Both the position numbers and the translations under genes were made by a program. Shown piece after piece: positions 8,018 to 17,715 of a DNA stretch of 64,000 bases (position 1 is the first letter of the stretch; each line of letters begins with the position of its first letter). The DNA lies in assembly GCA_965119215.1 (NCBI GenBank), contig CBCPKK010000019.1, positions 1-64,000 of the forward strand. Reading direction: 5' to 3'. This DNA comes from Buttiauxella sp965119215. GTDB lineage: Bacteria > Pseudomonadota > Gammaproteobacteria > Enterobacterales > Enterobacteriaceae. A model generated the notes under the pieces. The model searched no databases. It was not told the origin of the DNA and saw only the letters and a program-made list of their open reading frames with translations.

Positions 8018-9391
8018 CTAGATCAGACGTTGTTTCGCGTCGGCAATAGCCTGTGCTACCTGCTGAGGAGACACGCCGCCTTTAGCTACACGCTTATCAA
8101 GGCAAGACTGCAAAGACAGAATCGGATAAACATCATCACCGATAGTGGCGCTAAATTTCTGCAAATCTGTGAGCGACAAGGCTTCCAGCGCTTTGCCCTG
8201 ACGAATCGCTTCTACCACCGCTTCGCCCACAATATGGTGCGCTTCACGGAACGGCACGCCTTTCGCTACCAGGTAATCAGCCAGTTCTGTTGCGTTGGCA
8301 TAACCTTGCTCGGCAGCTTCTTTACAGCGCGGACGTTTCACCTGAATGCCATCCAGCACCAGCACTGACATATGCAAGCAATCAAGCCAGGTGTCGAGCG
8401 CGTCGAACAGGCCTTCTTTGTCTTCCTGCATATCTTTGTTATACGCCAGCGGCAGGCCTTTCAGGGTCATCATCATGCCGGTCAAAGCCCCCTGCACACG
8501 GCCACATTTGCCACGAATCAGCTCCAGCGCATCTGGGTTTTTCTTCTGCGGCATCAAAGATGAACCAGAAGTCACGCGGTCAGACAGCTCAACAAATCCA
8601 GCTTCACCCGTGTTGAAGAAAATCAGGTCTTCGGCAAAACGCGACAGGTGAACCATGCCGATGGATGCATCAGAAAGCAGTTCCAGCACGTGGTCACGGT
8701 CAGACACACTATCCAGGCTGTTACGCGTTGCAGATGCAAAACCTAACCAGCCAGCCAGTTGCTCACGGTCGATTTCATAAGCCGTGCCCGCCAATGCGCC
8801 ACTGCCCAATGGACTAACGTCGAGACGCTCAAGCGTGCTCTGCAAACGGCTTTCGTCACGCGCCAGCATTTCGACATAAGCCAGACACCAGTGCGCAAAC
8901 GTCACCGGCTGCGCGCGCTGCAAGTGGGTGTAACCCGGCATCACGGCATCTTGATTATTTTCAGCTGTTTCAATCAGCGCGTGCTGCAGTTGGCGAGTCG
9001 CCCCCAGCAATTCGCTGATCTGCAATTTGCACCACAGTTTAAGGTCAGTGGCGACCTGGTCATTACGGCTACGGCCAGTGTGAAGTTTTTTGCCAAGCGC
9101 ACCTACTTTATCGATGAGCTTGCCTTCCACCCAGCTGTGAATATCTTCCGCATCGCTTTCAAGAATCGCCTGCGGATTAGCTTGTACTTCTTCAAGCAGG
9201 AAATTCAGTGCCTGCTCAAGTTCCTGCTGTTCAACAGCAGTCAGAACACCCACGGTAACCAGCGCTTTGGACCAGGCGACAGAACCCACAATATCTTGCT
9301 CGGCCAGTCGATAGTCAAAGCGCAATGAATCATTAAACGATTTGAACCGCTGGTCTGCTGCCTGAGTAAAACGTCCACCCCAAAGTGCCAT
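8018..9391 (-). CDS. argH: argininosuccinate lyase ArgH
   Basis: Last step of arginine synthesis: argininosuccinate to arginine and fumarate. The 457-residue protein has the fumarase/aspartase superfamily signature GSSLMPQKKNPD (about 280-291), whose flexible serine loop is catalytic, and the conserved TGRSRNDQVATD motif (about 111-122). GGAG precedes the ATG. It is the last gene of a leftward argC-argB-argG-argH operon. The 75-bp gap after argG contains a hairpin but no T-run. Confidence 0.97.
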   Translation of the reverse strand: MALWGGRFTQAADQRFKSFNDSLRFDYRLAEQDIVGSVAWSKALVTVGVLTAVEQQELEQALNFLLEEVQANPQAILESDAEDIHSWVEGKLIDKVGALGKKLHTGRSRNDQVATDLKLWCKLQISELLGATRQLQHALIETAENNQDAVMPGYTHLQRAQPVTFAHWCLAYVEMLARDESRLQSTLERLDVSPLGSGALAGTAYEIDREQLAGWLGFASATRNSLDSVSDRDHVLELLSDASIGMVHLSRFAEDLIFFNTGEAGFVELSDRVTSGSSLMPQKKNPDALELIRGKCGRVQGALTGMMMTLKGLPLAYNKDMQEDKEGLFDALDTWLDCLHMSVLVLDGIQVKRPRCKEAAEQGYANATELADYLVAKGVPFREAHHIVGEAVVEAIRQGKALEALSLTDLQKFSATIGDDVYPILSLQSCLDKRVAKGGVSPQQVAQAIADAKQRLI

Positions 9392-9429
9392 AGTGATGCT
9401 CCATTAATTTATCTTCATTACTTTATAGA

Positions 9430-9452
9430 GCGGATAACCCTGAGCTATCCGC
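9430..9452 (-). other. intergenic mRNA hairpin between argG and argH
   Basis: Perfect 7-bp inverted repeat gcggata (9430-9436) / tatccgc (9446-9452) with a 9-nt loop. No T-tract follows on the minus strand, so it is more likely an RNA processing or stabilising element inside the argCBGH transcript than a terminator. Confidence 0.5.
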
Positions 9453-9466
9453 CCTTAATACCATTT

Positions 9467-10684
9467 TTACTTCTTCAATTCGTTCAGTGCACGAATACGT
9501 GATGACAGCGAGAACAGACGGATGAAGCCGCCCGCGTGGCTGTGGTCATACACTTCGTCTTCACCGAAAGTGGCGAACTCTTCGCTGTACAGGCTGTTTG
9601 GCGATTTTTTCTGCAGAGCGGTAACCTGGCCTTTATAAAGCTCCAGCACAACTTCACCATTCACTTCTTCTGCCAGTGATTCAGCGGATGCCTGCAGCGA
9701 TTTACGCAGCGGCGCGAACCAACGGCCATCGTAAACCACGTAGGACATTTCCAGGCCCAGTTGCTCACGCCATTTGAAACTATCACGATCCAGAACCAAC
9801 TGCTCAACACCACGCAGCGCAGCCATAATGATGGTGCCTCCTGGTGTTTCGTAGCAGCCACGGGACTTAATCCCGACCAGACGGTTTTCTACGATATCGA
9901 TACGACCGATGCCGTGTTTAGAACCCATTTTATTCAGCGTTTCCAGGCACTGGAACGGCGTCATTGTTTCGCCGTTAACCGCAACCACTTTGCCTTTTTT
10001 AACGGTGACAGTAACTTGCTCTGCCTGATCTGGCGCTTCTTTCGGATCGACAGTCCAGACCCAGCAATCTTTATTCGGTGCATTCCACGGGCTTTCCAGC
10101 ACGCCGCCTTCGGTAGAGATATGCCATGCGTTTTCGTCACGGCTGTAGATTTTCTCAAGCGAAGCGGTCGTTGGAATATCACGCTCTTTCAGGTAATCCA
10201 GCAGCGCTTCACGGGAACGCAGGTCCCACTCACGCCATGGTGCAACCACTTTCAGATGTGGAGCCAAAGCCGCCCAGGCGGATTCAAAACGCACCTGATC
10301 GTTACCTTTGCCGGTCGCGCCGTGACACAAAGCGTCTGCGCCTACTTTATTTGCTACATCAACCAACGCTTTTGCGATAAGCGGACGAGCCATAGAAGTA
10401 CCCAGCAGATAGGTGCCTTCGTACAGTGCGCCAGTTTGCAATACCGGGTAAACGTAGTCACTGATGAACTCTTCACGCGCATCCACGACATAGCACTCAG
10501 TTGCGCCAGAGCGCAGTGCTTTTTGTTCAACGCCTTGCAGGTCTTCACGATCCTGGCCGATATCCACAACACACGCGACCACTTCACAGCCGCCGTAGTT
10601 TTCTTTCAGCCATGGAATGATGGCTGAAGTATCAAGGCCGCCAGAGTATGCGAGAACGATTTTTTTGATGCCGTGATTTTGCAT
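9467..10684 (-). CDS. argG: argininosuccinate synthase ArgG (short, type 1)
   Basis: Condenses citrulline and aspartate with ATP to argininosuccinate. The N-type ATP pyrophosphatase loop SGGLDTS is at residues 14-20, and further conserved segments include CHGATGKGNDQVRFE and LESPWNAPN. At 405 residues it belongs to the widespread short ArgG type, not the 447-residue form of E. coli, which is encoded elsewhere in that genome. The ATG at 10684 has AAGGA 8 bases upstream; a TTG at 10699 overlaps that Shine-Dalgarno sequence and is unlikely. It lies 30 bp after argB, an arrangement seen in Yersinia, Serratia and Erwinia. Confidence 0.95.
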   Translation of the reverse strand: MQNHGIKKIVLAYSGGLDTSAIIPWLKENYGGCEVVACVVDIGQDREDLQGVEQKALRSGATECYVVDAREEFISDYVYPVLQTGALYEGTYLLGTSMARPLIAKALVDVANKVGADALCHGATGKGNDQVRFESAWAALAPHLKVVAPWREWDLRSREALLDYLKERDIPTTASLEKIYSRDENAWHISTEGGVLESPWNAPNKDCWVWTVDPKEAPDQAEQVTVTVKKGKVVAVNGETMTPFQCLETLNKMGSKHGIGRIDIVENRLVGIKSRGCYETPGGTIIMAALRGVEQLVLDRDSFKWREQLGLEMSYVVYDGRWFAPLRKSLQASAESLAEEVNGEVVLELYKGQVTALQKKSPNSLYSEEFATFGEDEVYDHSHAGGFIRLFSLSSRIRALNELKK

Positions 10685-10714
10685 TGTCTTATCCTTCAAA
10701 AACTTATTTTTAAA

Positions 10715-11488
10715 CTAGGCCAGAATACGGGTGCCGATGGCTACACCGTTAAACAAAGAAGGTAACTGTTCCGCGTGACGCCAGGACGCGATGTCCACAG
10801 GGCGACCCAGCGTGCGGGCGGCATCCAGCGCCGCATTTACTTTAACAATCATGCCGTCGGTAATAATGCCCTGAGCGATTAACTGCTCAGCTTTTGCCGC
10901 CGTCATTTCTGCAATACGTTGCCCTTTGCCGTCCAGAATGCCGCTGACGTCTGACAGCAGAATCAAATCCGCGCCAAGGGTTGCCGCCAGTGCCGTAGCA
11001 GCCTGATCGGCGTTCACGTTCATCAACTCGCCTTCAGCAGTCACGCCAATGGAGCTGACAATCGGTAAAAAATTAGCTTCAAGCAGCGTGGTAATCAGCT
11101 TTGCCGAACCCGGTTTTGCCAGACCAACATGGCCAAGTTCTTCGTCCAGTTTGGTTACCGTCACGCTATCGCCATCACCCAGACAAAGACCGACACCATT
11201 GATGCCATGTTTTTTCGCCCAGGCCAACAAGGTTTTGTTCGCCGTACCCGCCAGTGCGCCAGTAATAATGTCAATCTGGTCAGCAGGCGTGACACGCAGG
11301 CCGTTTTTCTTCGTCACCGGCAGAGAGAGTTTTTTCATTAACTCATCCACCAGGCAGCCGCCACCGTGCACAATCACCAGCGGGCGTTGGTGGGACTGAC
11401 GATAGTTGACCAGCGCGGTAAACAGACGCTCCAGCGCTTCTTCGCTATCCAGCAGTACGCCACCTAATTTGATAATTAATGGATTCAT
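10715..11488 (-). CDS. argB: acetylglutamate kinase ArgB
   Basis: Phosphorylates N-acetylglutamate, the second step of arginine synthesis. The 257-residue amino-acid-kinase fold begins MNPLIIKLGGVLLDSEEALE and contains VIVHGGGCLVDELM (phosphate and acetylglutamate binding) and NVNADQAATALAATLGADLILLSDVSGIL near the C-terminal half. The start at 11488 matches the E. coli protein; upstream residues to 11539 are in-frame extension without homology. It lies 19 bp after argC and 30 bp before argG. Confidence 0.96.
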   Translation of the reverse strand: MNPLIIKLGGVLLDSEEALERLFTALVNYRQSHQRPLVIVHGGGCLVDELMKKLSLPVTKKNGLRVTPADQIDIITGALAGTANKTLLAWAKKHGINGVGLCLGDGDSVTVTKLDEELGHVGLAKPGSAKLITTLLEANFLPIVSSIGVTAEGELMNVNADQAATALAATLGADLILLSDVSGILDGKGQRIAEMTAAKAEQLIAQGIITDGMIVKVNAALDAARTLGRPVDIASWRHAEQLPSLFNGVAIGTRILA

Positions 11489-11507
11489 CACGTCACCCGG
11501 CTGTCGG

Positions 11508-12512
11508 TTAAATAAGAGACTGCGTTTCAGCAAAGCCAAAACGGATATTCAGGCACTGCACGGCCTGGGCCGATGCGCCTTTCAGTAAATTGTCTTCGGT
11601 TGCGACGATAATCAGATGCTCGTCCTGCACGGCAAAACCGATATCGCAGAACGGCAGGCCAACCACATTTTTCAGTGCTGGCACACCTTTGTCATACAGG
11701 CGCACCAACGGTTTATCCTGGTAAGCCTGATTAAAAGCATCGGCTATTTGCTGCTGCGTCACACCTTTATTCAAACGACAGGTAATAGTCGCCAGAATCC
11801 CACGCGGGAAATTGCCCAAATGCGGGGTGAAAATGACTGGAGTACCGAGGTGCGACACGATTTCTGGATGATGGCGATGGTTAAAAATGCCATACGGTTG
11901 CAGGCTCACTTCGCAGAAACTGTTAGAAATCGCCGCTTTACGCCCGGCGCCACTGACTCCACTGGTCGCGTTGATCACTGGCCACTGGTTCAAATCCAGC
12001 AGTCCGGCATCAATCAGAGGTTTTAACGCCAGTTGTGACGCGGTTGGATAACAGCCGGGAACAGAGATCAAACTGGTTTCTTTCAGTTTGTCGCTCTGCC
12101 ACTCTGCAAGGCCATACACAGCCTGCTCGAGCAGTTCGGGATGTTGATGGGTAAAACCATAATAACGCGGATAAAACTCGACATCGTTAACGCGGAATGC
12201 ACCGGAAAGATCTATGACTACACAGCCAGCCGCCAGAAACAGCGGTGCCAGGTCATGGCTCACTTCGTGGGCGGTTGCGAGGAACACCACATCTACGCCA
12301 TCAGTAAATTCGCTGATATCCGACATCGCCTGTAACGGCATGTCGACGATACCTTTTAATTGCGGATGCAAATCAGATATCAACTTTCCTGCGTCATTAC
12401 TTTGCGCTGAAACCGTCAATGCGGTTATGTTCATATGAGGATGGCGATTCAAATAGGTCACAAGTTCTGCGCCTGCATAACCGCTGGCACCAACAATCAG
12501 CGTATTCAACAT
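11508..12512 (-). CDS. argC: N-acetyl-gamma-glutamyl-phosphate reductase ArgC
   Basis: NADPH-dependent reduction of N-acetylglutamyl phosphate to the semialdehyde. The 334-residue protein has the nucleotide-binding VGASGYAGAELVTYL (7-21), the catalytic Cys154 in VPGCYPTAS and the HRHHPEI segment. The start at 12512 (MLNTLIVGASG) is the family start. It is the first gene of the argCBGH operon, transcribed divergently from argE across tandem ARG boxes, so ArgR-arginine repression is expected. Confidence 0.96.
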   Translation of the reverse strand: MLNTLIVGASGYAGAELVTYLNRHPHMNITALTVSAQSNDAGKLISDLHPQLKGIVDMPLQAMSDISEFTDGVDVVFLATAHEVSHDLAPLFLAAGCVVIDLSGAFRVNDVEFYPRYYGFTHQHPELLEQAVYGLAEWQSDKLKETSLISVPGCYPTASQLALKPLIDAGLLDLNQWPVINATSGVSGAGRKAAISNSFCEVSLQPYGIFNHRHHPEIVSHLGTPVIFTPHLGNFPRGILATITCRLNKGVTQQQIADAFNQAYQDKPLVRLYDKGVPALKNVVGLPFCDIGFAVQDEHLIIVATEDNLLKGASAQAVQCLNIRFGFAETQSLI

Positions 12513-12631
12513 CTCGGCTGTACACCTTCTTAGGTTGTGTCTGCTAAAGGTGTCAGCGGGAAAGCCATCACCCAACGTGCAATTACATGGTTAAATCCAC
12601 GGGAACCAGGGGTTCCATCGCAGCAGGTAAT

Positions 12632-12670
12632 AATGTATTTTTATTCAATATTACTGCATGATTATGTATA
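12632..12670. promoter_or_regulatory. tandem ARG boxes (ArgR operator) between argC and argE
   Basis: Two 18-bp sites fit the pattern wnTGnATwwwwATnCAnw. AATGTATTTTTATTCAAT (12632-12649) is a perfect match and ACTGCATGATTATGTATA (12653-12670) is close to it. They are separated by 3 bp, the spacing known for the ArgR hexamer. The position between divergent argC and argE matches the E. coli argECBH operator. Confidence 0.9.
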
Positions 12671-12696
12671 CCAATCTGACCTAAGGCCTGTCAACA

Positions 12697-13848
12697 GTGA
12701 AGATGAAATTACCTCCTTTTATCGAGATTTACCGCGCATTGATCGCCACTCCGTCCATAAGCGCCACCGACAGCGCGTTGGATCAGAGTAATGAGTCTTT
12801 AATCAATTTACTGGCTGGATGGTTCCGCGATCTTGGATTCAACGTCGAAATACAACCAGTGCCGGGAACGCGCAATAAATTCAATATGCTGGCGAGTACG
12901 GGCAATGGTGCTGGCGGGTTACTGCTGGCGGGCCATACCGACACAGTGCCGTTTGACGATGGCCGCTGGACGCGCGACCCGTTCACACTCACCGAGCACG
13001 AAAATAAGCTGTACGGCCTCGGCACTGCTGATATGAAAGGCTTCTTTGCATTTATTCTTGATGCGCTGCGCGATGTGGATGTCTCCACACTGAAAAAACC
13101 GCTCTATATTCTGGCGACGGCTGATGAAGAAACGACGATGGCAGGTGCACGTTATTTCTCTGAAACCACAAGCTTACGCCCGGACTGCGCCATCATCGGC
13201 GAACCAACGTCATTACAGCCAGTGCGCGCCCACAAAGGCCACATTTCCAATGCAATCCGCATTCTTGGGCAATCCGGTCATTCCAGCGATCCCGCTCGCG
13301 GCGTGAATGCGATTGAACTGATGCATGATGCCATTGGCCATATCATGTCGCTGAAAAACACGCTGAAAGAACGTTACCACCACGATGCCTTCACCGTGCC
13401 TTATCCAACGCTGAATCTCGGTCATATCAGTGGTGGCGATGCTGCCAACCGTATTTGCGCCTGTTGCGAACTGCATATGGATATTCGCCCGCTGCCAGGC
13501 CTGACATTAAATGATCTGAACGGTTTGCTTAACGAAGCGTTAGAACCTGTTAGCCAGAAATGGCCAGGCCGCCTGACGATTTCTGAACTGCACCCGCCAA
13601 TTCCTGGCTATGAATGCGCCAAAGACCATCAACTGGTGCAAGTAGTCGAAAAATTACTCGGTGCTCAGACTGAAGTCGTGAACTACTGCACCGAAGCACC
13701 GTTTATTCAGACCATTTGCCCAACATTGGTCCTGGGGCCTGGCTCAATAAACCAGGCGCATCAGCCAGACGAATACATCGAAACACGTTTTATCGAGCCA
13801 ACTCGCAAACTGATCACACAAGTCGTGCATCATTTTTGTTGGCATTGA
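12697..13848 (+). CDS. argE: acetylornithine deacetylase ArgE
   Basis: Hydrolyses N-acetylornithine to ornithine and acetate. The 383-residue M20 metallopeptidase-family protein has likely zinc ligands His80 (GHTDTVP), Asp112 (GTADMKG), Glu169 (IGEPTS) and a C-terminal His in NQAHQPDEY, with the catalytic acid/base pair in DEET (143-146). Its length equals E. coli ArgE. It is divergent from argCBGH and shares its operator, and it is followed by a strong terminator. Confidence 0.96.
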   Translation: MKMKLPPFIEIYRALIATPSISATDSALDQSNESLINLLAGWFRDLGFNVEIQPVPGTRNKFNMLASTGNGAGGLLLAGHTDTVPFDDGRWTRDPFTLTEHENKLYGLGTADMKGFFAFILDALRDVDVSTLKKPLYILATADEETTMAGARYFSETTSLRPDCAIIGEPTSLQPVRAHKGHISNAIRILGQSGHSSDPARGVNAIELMHDAIGHIMSLKNTLKERYHHDAFTVPYPTLNLGHISGGDAANRICACCELHMDIRPLPGLTLNDLNGLLNEALEPVSQKWPGRLTISELHPPIPGYECAKDHQLVQVVEKLLGAQTEVVNYCTEAPFIQTICPTLVLGPGSINQAHQPDEYIETRFIEPTRKLITQVVHHFCWH

Positions 13849-13860
13849 AAAATAGCGATT

Positions 13861-13883
13861 CAGGGGGTTTTGCCCCCTTTTTA
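13861..13883 (+). terminator. argE terminator
   Basis: GGGGG-TTTTG-CCCCC hairpin followed by five T residues directly downstream of the argE stop. Confidence 0.85.
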
Positions 13884-14086
13884 GGCTGCTTTTTAGCGGA
13901 TCATCATAAGAAACGCTTATCCACGAAGTTAGTAATTAAATTTCATGAATTAGCACCATTTATTCGTTTGCTGAAACGATTTCGTAGCAATTGACGAATG
14001 ATGATAGACGTGGCTTTATAAAGACGGTGTTGAACCTTCACGGGTGAAATTAAGTTACATAAAAAGATGGGGTGTCTGGGACTATA

Positions 14087-16738
14087 ATGAACGAACAATA
14101 TTCCGCTTTGCGAAGTAATGTCAGTATGCTCGGCAAGTTGCTCGGGGATACCATCAAGGATGCGTTAGGTGAAAACATTCTTGACCGCGTAGAAACAATC
14201 CGCAAATTGTCCAAGTCCTCCCGGGCAGGCAATGAAGCAAATCGTCAGGAATTGCTGACCACGTTACAGAACCTGTCTAACGACGAACTGCTTCCAGTAG
14301 CCCGTGCATTCAGCCAATTCCTGAATCTGGCCAACACCGCCGAGCAATATCACAGCATTTCCGCCAATGGCGAAGCCGCCAGCAACCCTGAAGTTATCGC
14401 TAAGACACTCCAAAAATTAAAAAATCAGCCGGATGTTAGCGAAGCTGCGATTCGTGATGCTGTTGAATCGCTGTCACTGGAATTAGTGCTGACCGCGCAC
14501 CCAACCGAAATTACCCGTCGCACCCTGATTCACAAACTGGTTGAAGTAAACAGCTGCCTGAAACAACTCGACCACAGCGATATTGCCGATTACGAGCGCA
14601 ACCAGATTATGCGCCGTCTGCGCCAACTGGTGGCTCAGGCCTGGCACACCGACGAAATTCGTAAAAACCGTCCTTCCCCAGTTGATGAAGCGAAATGGGG
14701 TTTTGCGGTAGTAGAAAACAGCCTGTGGGAAGGTGTTCCTAACTACCTGCGCGAGCTGAATGAACAACTCGAAGACAATCTGAATTACAAACTGCCGGTC
14801 GATTTCGTGCCGGTGCGTTTCACTTCATGGATGGGCGGCGACCGCGACGGTAACCCGAACGTTACCGCTGATATTACTCGTCACGTCCTGTTGCTAAGCC
14901 GCTGGAAAGCAACCGATCTGTTCCTGCGTGATATTCAGGTGCTGATTTCTGAGCTTTCAATGGTGGAATGCACACCGGAGCTGAGCGAACTGGCTGGCCC
15001 AGACGCTTCACAAGAACCGTACCGCTGCATCATGAAAGGTATTCGTCAGCAATTACTGGCGACTCAGGCCTGGCTTGAAGCGCGCCTGAAAGGCCAACGC
15101 CTGCCGAAACCAGAAGGCTTATTAACGCAAAACGAACAGCTTTGGGACCCGCTTTATGCGTGCTACCAGTCGCTGCAAGCGTGCGGAATGGGCATCATCG
15201 CCAACGGTCAGCTGCTCGATACCCTGCGCCGCGTGAAAAGCTTTGGCGTGCCGTTGGTGCGCATTGATGTTCGTCAGGAAAGCACTCGTCACACCGAAGC
15301 ATTGGGTGAAATGACGCGCTACCTGGGCATTGGCGACTACGAAAACTGGTCTGAAGCTGACAAACAAGCCTTCTTGATCCGCGAATTAAACTCCAAACGT
15401 CCTCTGCTGCCACGCCAGTGGGAGCCAAGTGAAGCCACTCGCGAAGTGCTGGAAACCTGCAAAGTGGTTGCCGAAGCGCCGCGTGGTTCTATCGCTGCCT
15501 ACGTTATTTCAATGGCGAAAACACCATCTGACGTACTGGCTGTGCACTTATTGCTGAAAGAAGCAGGCTGCACCTTCGCCCTGCCTGTTGCCCCACTGTT
15601 TGAAACACTCGACGACCTGAACAATGCCGATGACGTAATGACCCAGTTGTTGAACATCGACTGGTATCGAGGCTTTATCCAGGGCAAACAGATGGTCATG
15701 ATTGGCTATTCTGACTCAGCAAAAGATGCAGGCGTAATGGCGGCATCCTGGGCACAGTACCAGGCGCAAGATGCGCTGATCAAAACCTGTGAGAAAGCCG
15801 GAATTACTCTGACGCTGTTCCACGGACGCGGTGGCTCTATCGGCCGTGGTGGTGCCCCAGCGCACGCTGCTCTGCTTTCTCAACCGCCAGGAAGCCTGAA
15901 AGGTGGCCTGCGTGTGACTGAGCAAGGCGAAATGATCCGCTTTAAATACGGCCTGCCAGAAATCACCATCAGCAGCCTGTCGCTCTACACCAGTGCGATT
16001 CTGGAGGCCAACTTATTGCCGCCGCCAGAACCGAAGAAAGAGTGGAAACATATTATGGAGGAGCTGTCTGCTACCTCCTGCGATATGTACCGGGGTTATG
16101 TACGCGAAAACAAAGACTTTGTGCCGTACTTCCGCTCGGCAACGCCAGAACAAGAACTGGCTAAACTGCCGCTCGGTTCACGTCCGGCAAAACGTCGCGC
16201 AAGTGGCGGTGTTGAGTCACTGCGTGCCATCCCATGGATTTTCGCCTGGACGCAGAACCGCCTGATGCTACCAGCCTGGCTGGGTGCCGGTGCCGCGCTG
16301 CAAAAAGTAGTGGAAGATGGCAAACAAGACGTGCTGGAAACCATGTGCCGCGACTGGCCGTTCTTCTCCACGCGCCTCGGCATGCTGGAAATGGTCTTTG
16401 CAAAAGCCGACTTGTGGCTGGCGGAATACTACGACCAGCGTCTGGTGAAACCAGAGTTGTGGAAACTGGGTACTCAACTGCGTAACCAGCTGGATGCAGA
16501 TATCAAAGTTGTCCTGGATATCGCCAACGACTCGCATCTGATGGCCGACCTGCCGTGGATTGCCGAATCCATCCAGTTGCGTAATATCTACACTGACCCA
16601 TTGAACGTATTGCAGGCTGAATTGCTGCACCGTTCGCGCCAGTCTGAAGAGAAAGGTGAAGAACCTAACGCTCAGGTTGAACAAGCGCTGATGGTCACCA
16701 TTGCAGGTGTTGCAGCGGGTATGCGTAACACCGGTTAA
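14087..16738 (+). CDS. ppc: phosphoenolpyruvate carboxylase Ppc
   Basis: Anaplerotic carboxylation of PEP to oxaloacetate. The 883-residue protein has the length of the E. coli enzyme. It shows the signature LTAHPTEITRRTL with catalytic His138, the MVMIGYSDSAKDAG motif with the active-site Lys, the glycine-rich loop FHGRGGSIGRGG and the C-terminal GMRNTG. The ATG at 14087 (MNEQYSALRSN) is the family start; a GTG five codons earlier is in frame but not conserved. E. coli carries eptC between ppc and yijO; that gene is absent here. Confidence 0.97.
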   Translation: MNEQYSALRSNVSMLGKLLGDTIKDALGENILDRVETIRKLSKSSRAGNEANRQELLTTLQNLSNDELLPVARAFSQFLNLANTAEQYHSISANGEAASNPEVIAKTLQKLKNQPDVSEAAIRDAVESLSLELVLTAHPTEITRRTLIHKLVEVNSCLKQLDHSDIADYERNQIMRRLRQLVAQAWHTDEIRKNRPSPVDEAKWGFAVVENSLWEGVPNYLRELNEQLEDNLNYKLPVDFVPVRFTSWMGGDRDGNPNVTADITRHVLLLSRWKATDLFLRDIQVLISELSMVECTPELSELAGPDASQEPYRCIMKGIRQQLLATQAWLEARLKGQRLPKPEGLLTQNEQLWDPLYACYQSLQACGMGIIANGQLLDTLRRVKSFGVPLVRIDVRQESTRHTEALGEMTRYLGIGDYENWSEADKQAFLIRELNSKRPLLPRQWEPSEATREVLETCKVVAEAPRGSIAAYVISMAKTPSDVLAVHLLLKEAGCTFALPVAPLFETLDDLNNADDVMTQLLNIDWYRGFIQGKQMVMIGYSDSAKDAGVMAASWAQYQAQDALIKTCEKAGITLTLFHGRGGSIGRGGAPAHAALLSQPPGSLKGGLRVTEQGEMIRFKYGLPEITISSLSLYTSAILEANLLPPPEPKKEWKHIMEELSATSCDMYRGYVRENKDFVPYFRSATPEQELAKLPLGSRPAKRRASGGVESLRAIPWIFAWTQNRLMLPAWLGAGAALQKVVEDGKQDVLETMCRDWPFFSTRLGMLEMVFAKADLWLAEYYDQRLVKPELWKLGTQLRNQLDADIKVVLDIANDSHLMADLPWIAESIQLRNIYTDPLNVLQAELLHRSRQSEEKGEEPNAQVEQALMVTIAGVAAGMRNTG

Positions 16739-16760
16739 AACCGTAAACGTACTTAATTCA

Positions 16761-16791
16761 AACCCCGCTCATTGCGGGGTTTGTTGTTTTT
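16761..16791 (+). terminator. ppc terminator
   Basis: Hairpin aaccccgc - tcat - tgcggggtt followed by a T-rich tail, 22 bp after the ppc stop. Confidence 0.85.
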
Positions 16792-16857
16792 ACGCATACG
16801 CACTTCCTCACCAATGTGGCACGATAAACAATCCTGTTTACCCTGGTGCGTTCTGTT

Positions 16858-17715
16858 ATGAACTACGATGTAAATCAAATCATTTCCCGCCTGCTAAACA
16901 ACGCGGTTGGCATCCAGCAAGTTTGGCTGGCAGATAACCAGACACCACCACCGCCGTTGGCTTATCAGGTTGATTTTCCTCGTATAGAGATAATTCTTGA
17001 AGGTGTTGTCGTGGATACCTGCAACGCGGGTCAACCTGCGGGAATGAAAGAACATGACATACTCTACGTCCCAGCCAAATGCTGGAACAGTCCGCAGTGG
17101 AATACCCCTGTCACCACGCTAAGCATTTTATTCGGTAAGCAACAGCTGGGTTTCAGCGTATTACATTGGGATGGCGAGAACTTTCATACCCTTGGTAAAC
17201 AAAACGTTGCGCGTCGCGGGCCACGTATTGGCTCGTTTTTACTGCAAGCGCTCAATGAACTGATGATGCAGGCGCACGATCAACAAACAACGCGCTTTAT
17301 TATCAGCAGCATACTCAGCCATTGCACAGACTTACTGAGCAGCCAAATTCAGACATCGTCACGCAGCCAGGCATTATTTGAAGCGGTGCGCGAATACATT
17401 GATACGAAATATCCAGAACCGCTGACCCGTGAGTCAGTTGCACAGGCGTTTTATATCTCACCAAACTATCTGTCGCATTTATTCCAGAAAACCGGTTCAG
17501 TGGGTTTTAACGAATATCTGAATTACACGCGCCTTGAACACGCCAAGACGTTGCTTAAACGCTACGATCTGAAAGTCAAAGAAGTGGCTTATGCGTGCGG
17601 TTTTGTCGACAGTAACTATTTCTGCCGTCTGTTTCGTAAGAATACTGAGCGCTCACCTTCTGAGTATCGCCGCCAGTACCACAGCCAATTGACAGAAAAA
17701 ACCATCAATCAATAA
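16858..17715 (+). CDS. yijO: AraC-family transcriptional regulator YijO
   Basis: A 285-residue regulator matching E. coli YijO. The N-terminal half resembles a cupin-type effector domain, and residues about 180-282 form the AraC DNA-binding domain with two helix-turn-helix units (RESVAQAFYISPNYLSHLFQK and VKEVAYACGFVDSNYFCRLFR). The ATG at 16858 is preferred over a GTG at 16846 because it aligns with the family start. Its 3' end overlaps frwD by 11 bp in convergent orientation. Its place beside the frw/pfl operon suggests it may control it, but the target is not established. Confidence 0.9.
   Translation: MNYDVNQIISRLLNNAVGIQQVWLADNQTPPPPLAYQVDFPRIEIILEGVVVDTCNAGQPAGMKEHDILYVPAKCWNSPQWNTPVTTLSILFGKQQLGFSVLHWDGENFHTLGKQNVARRGPRIGSFLLQALNELMMQAHDQQTTRFIISSILSHCTDLLSSQIQTSSRSQALFEAVREYIDTKYPEPLTRESVAQAFYISPNYLSHLFQKTGSVGFNEYLNYTRLEHAKTLLKRYDLKVKEVAYACGFVDSNYFCRLFRKNTERSPSEYRRQYHSQLTEKTINQ

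Noticed and set aside
9761..10627. Long open frame on the plus strand opposite argG (288 codons)
   Set aside because: It lies wholly antisense to a well conserved gene, has no recognisable domain and no good ribosome-binding site. It is a shadow of argG codon usage.
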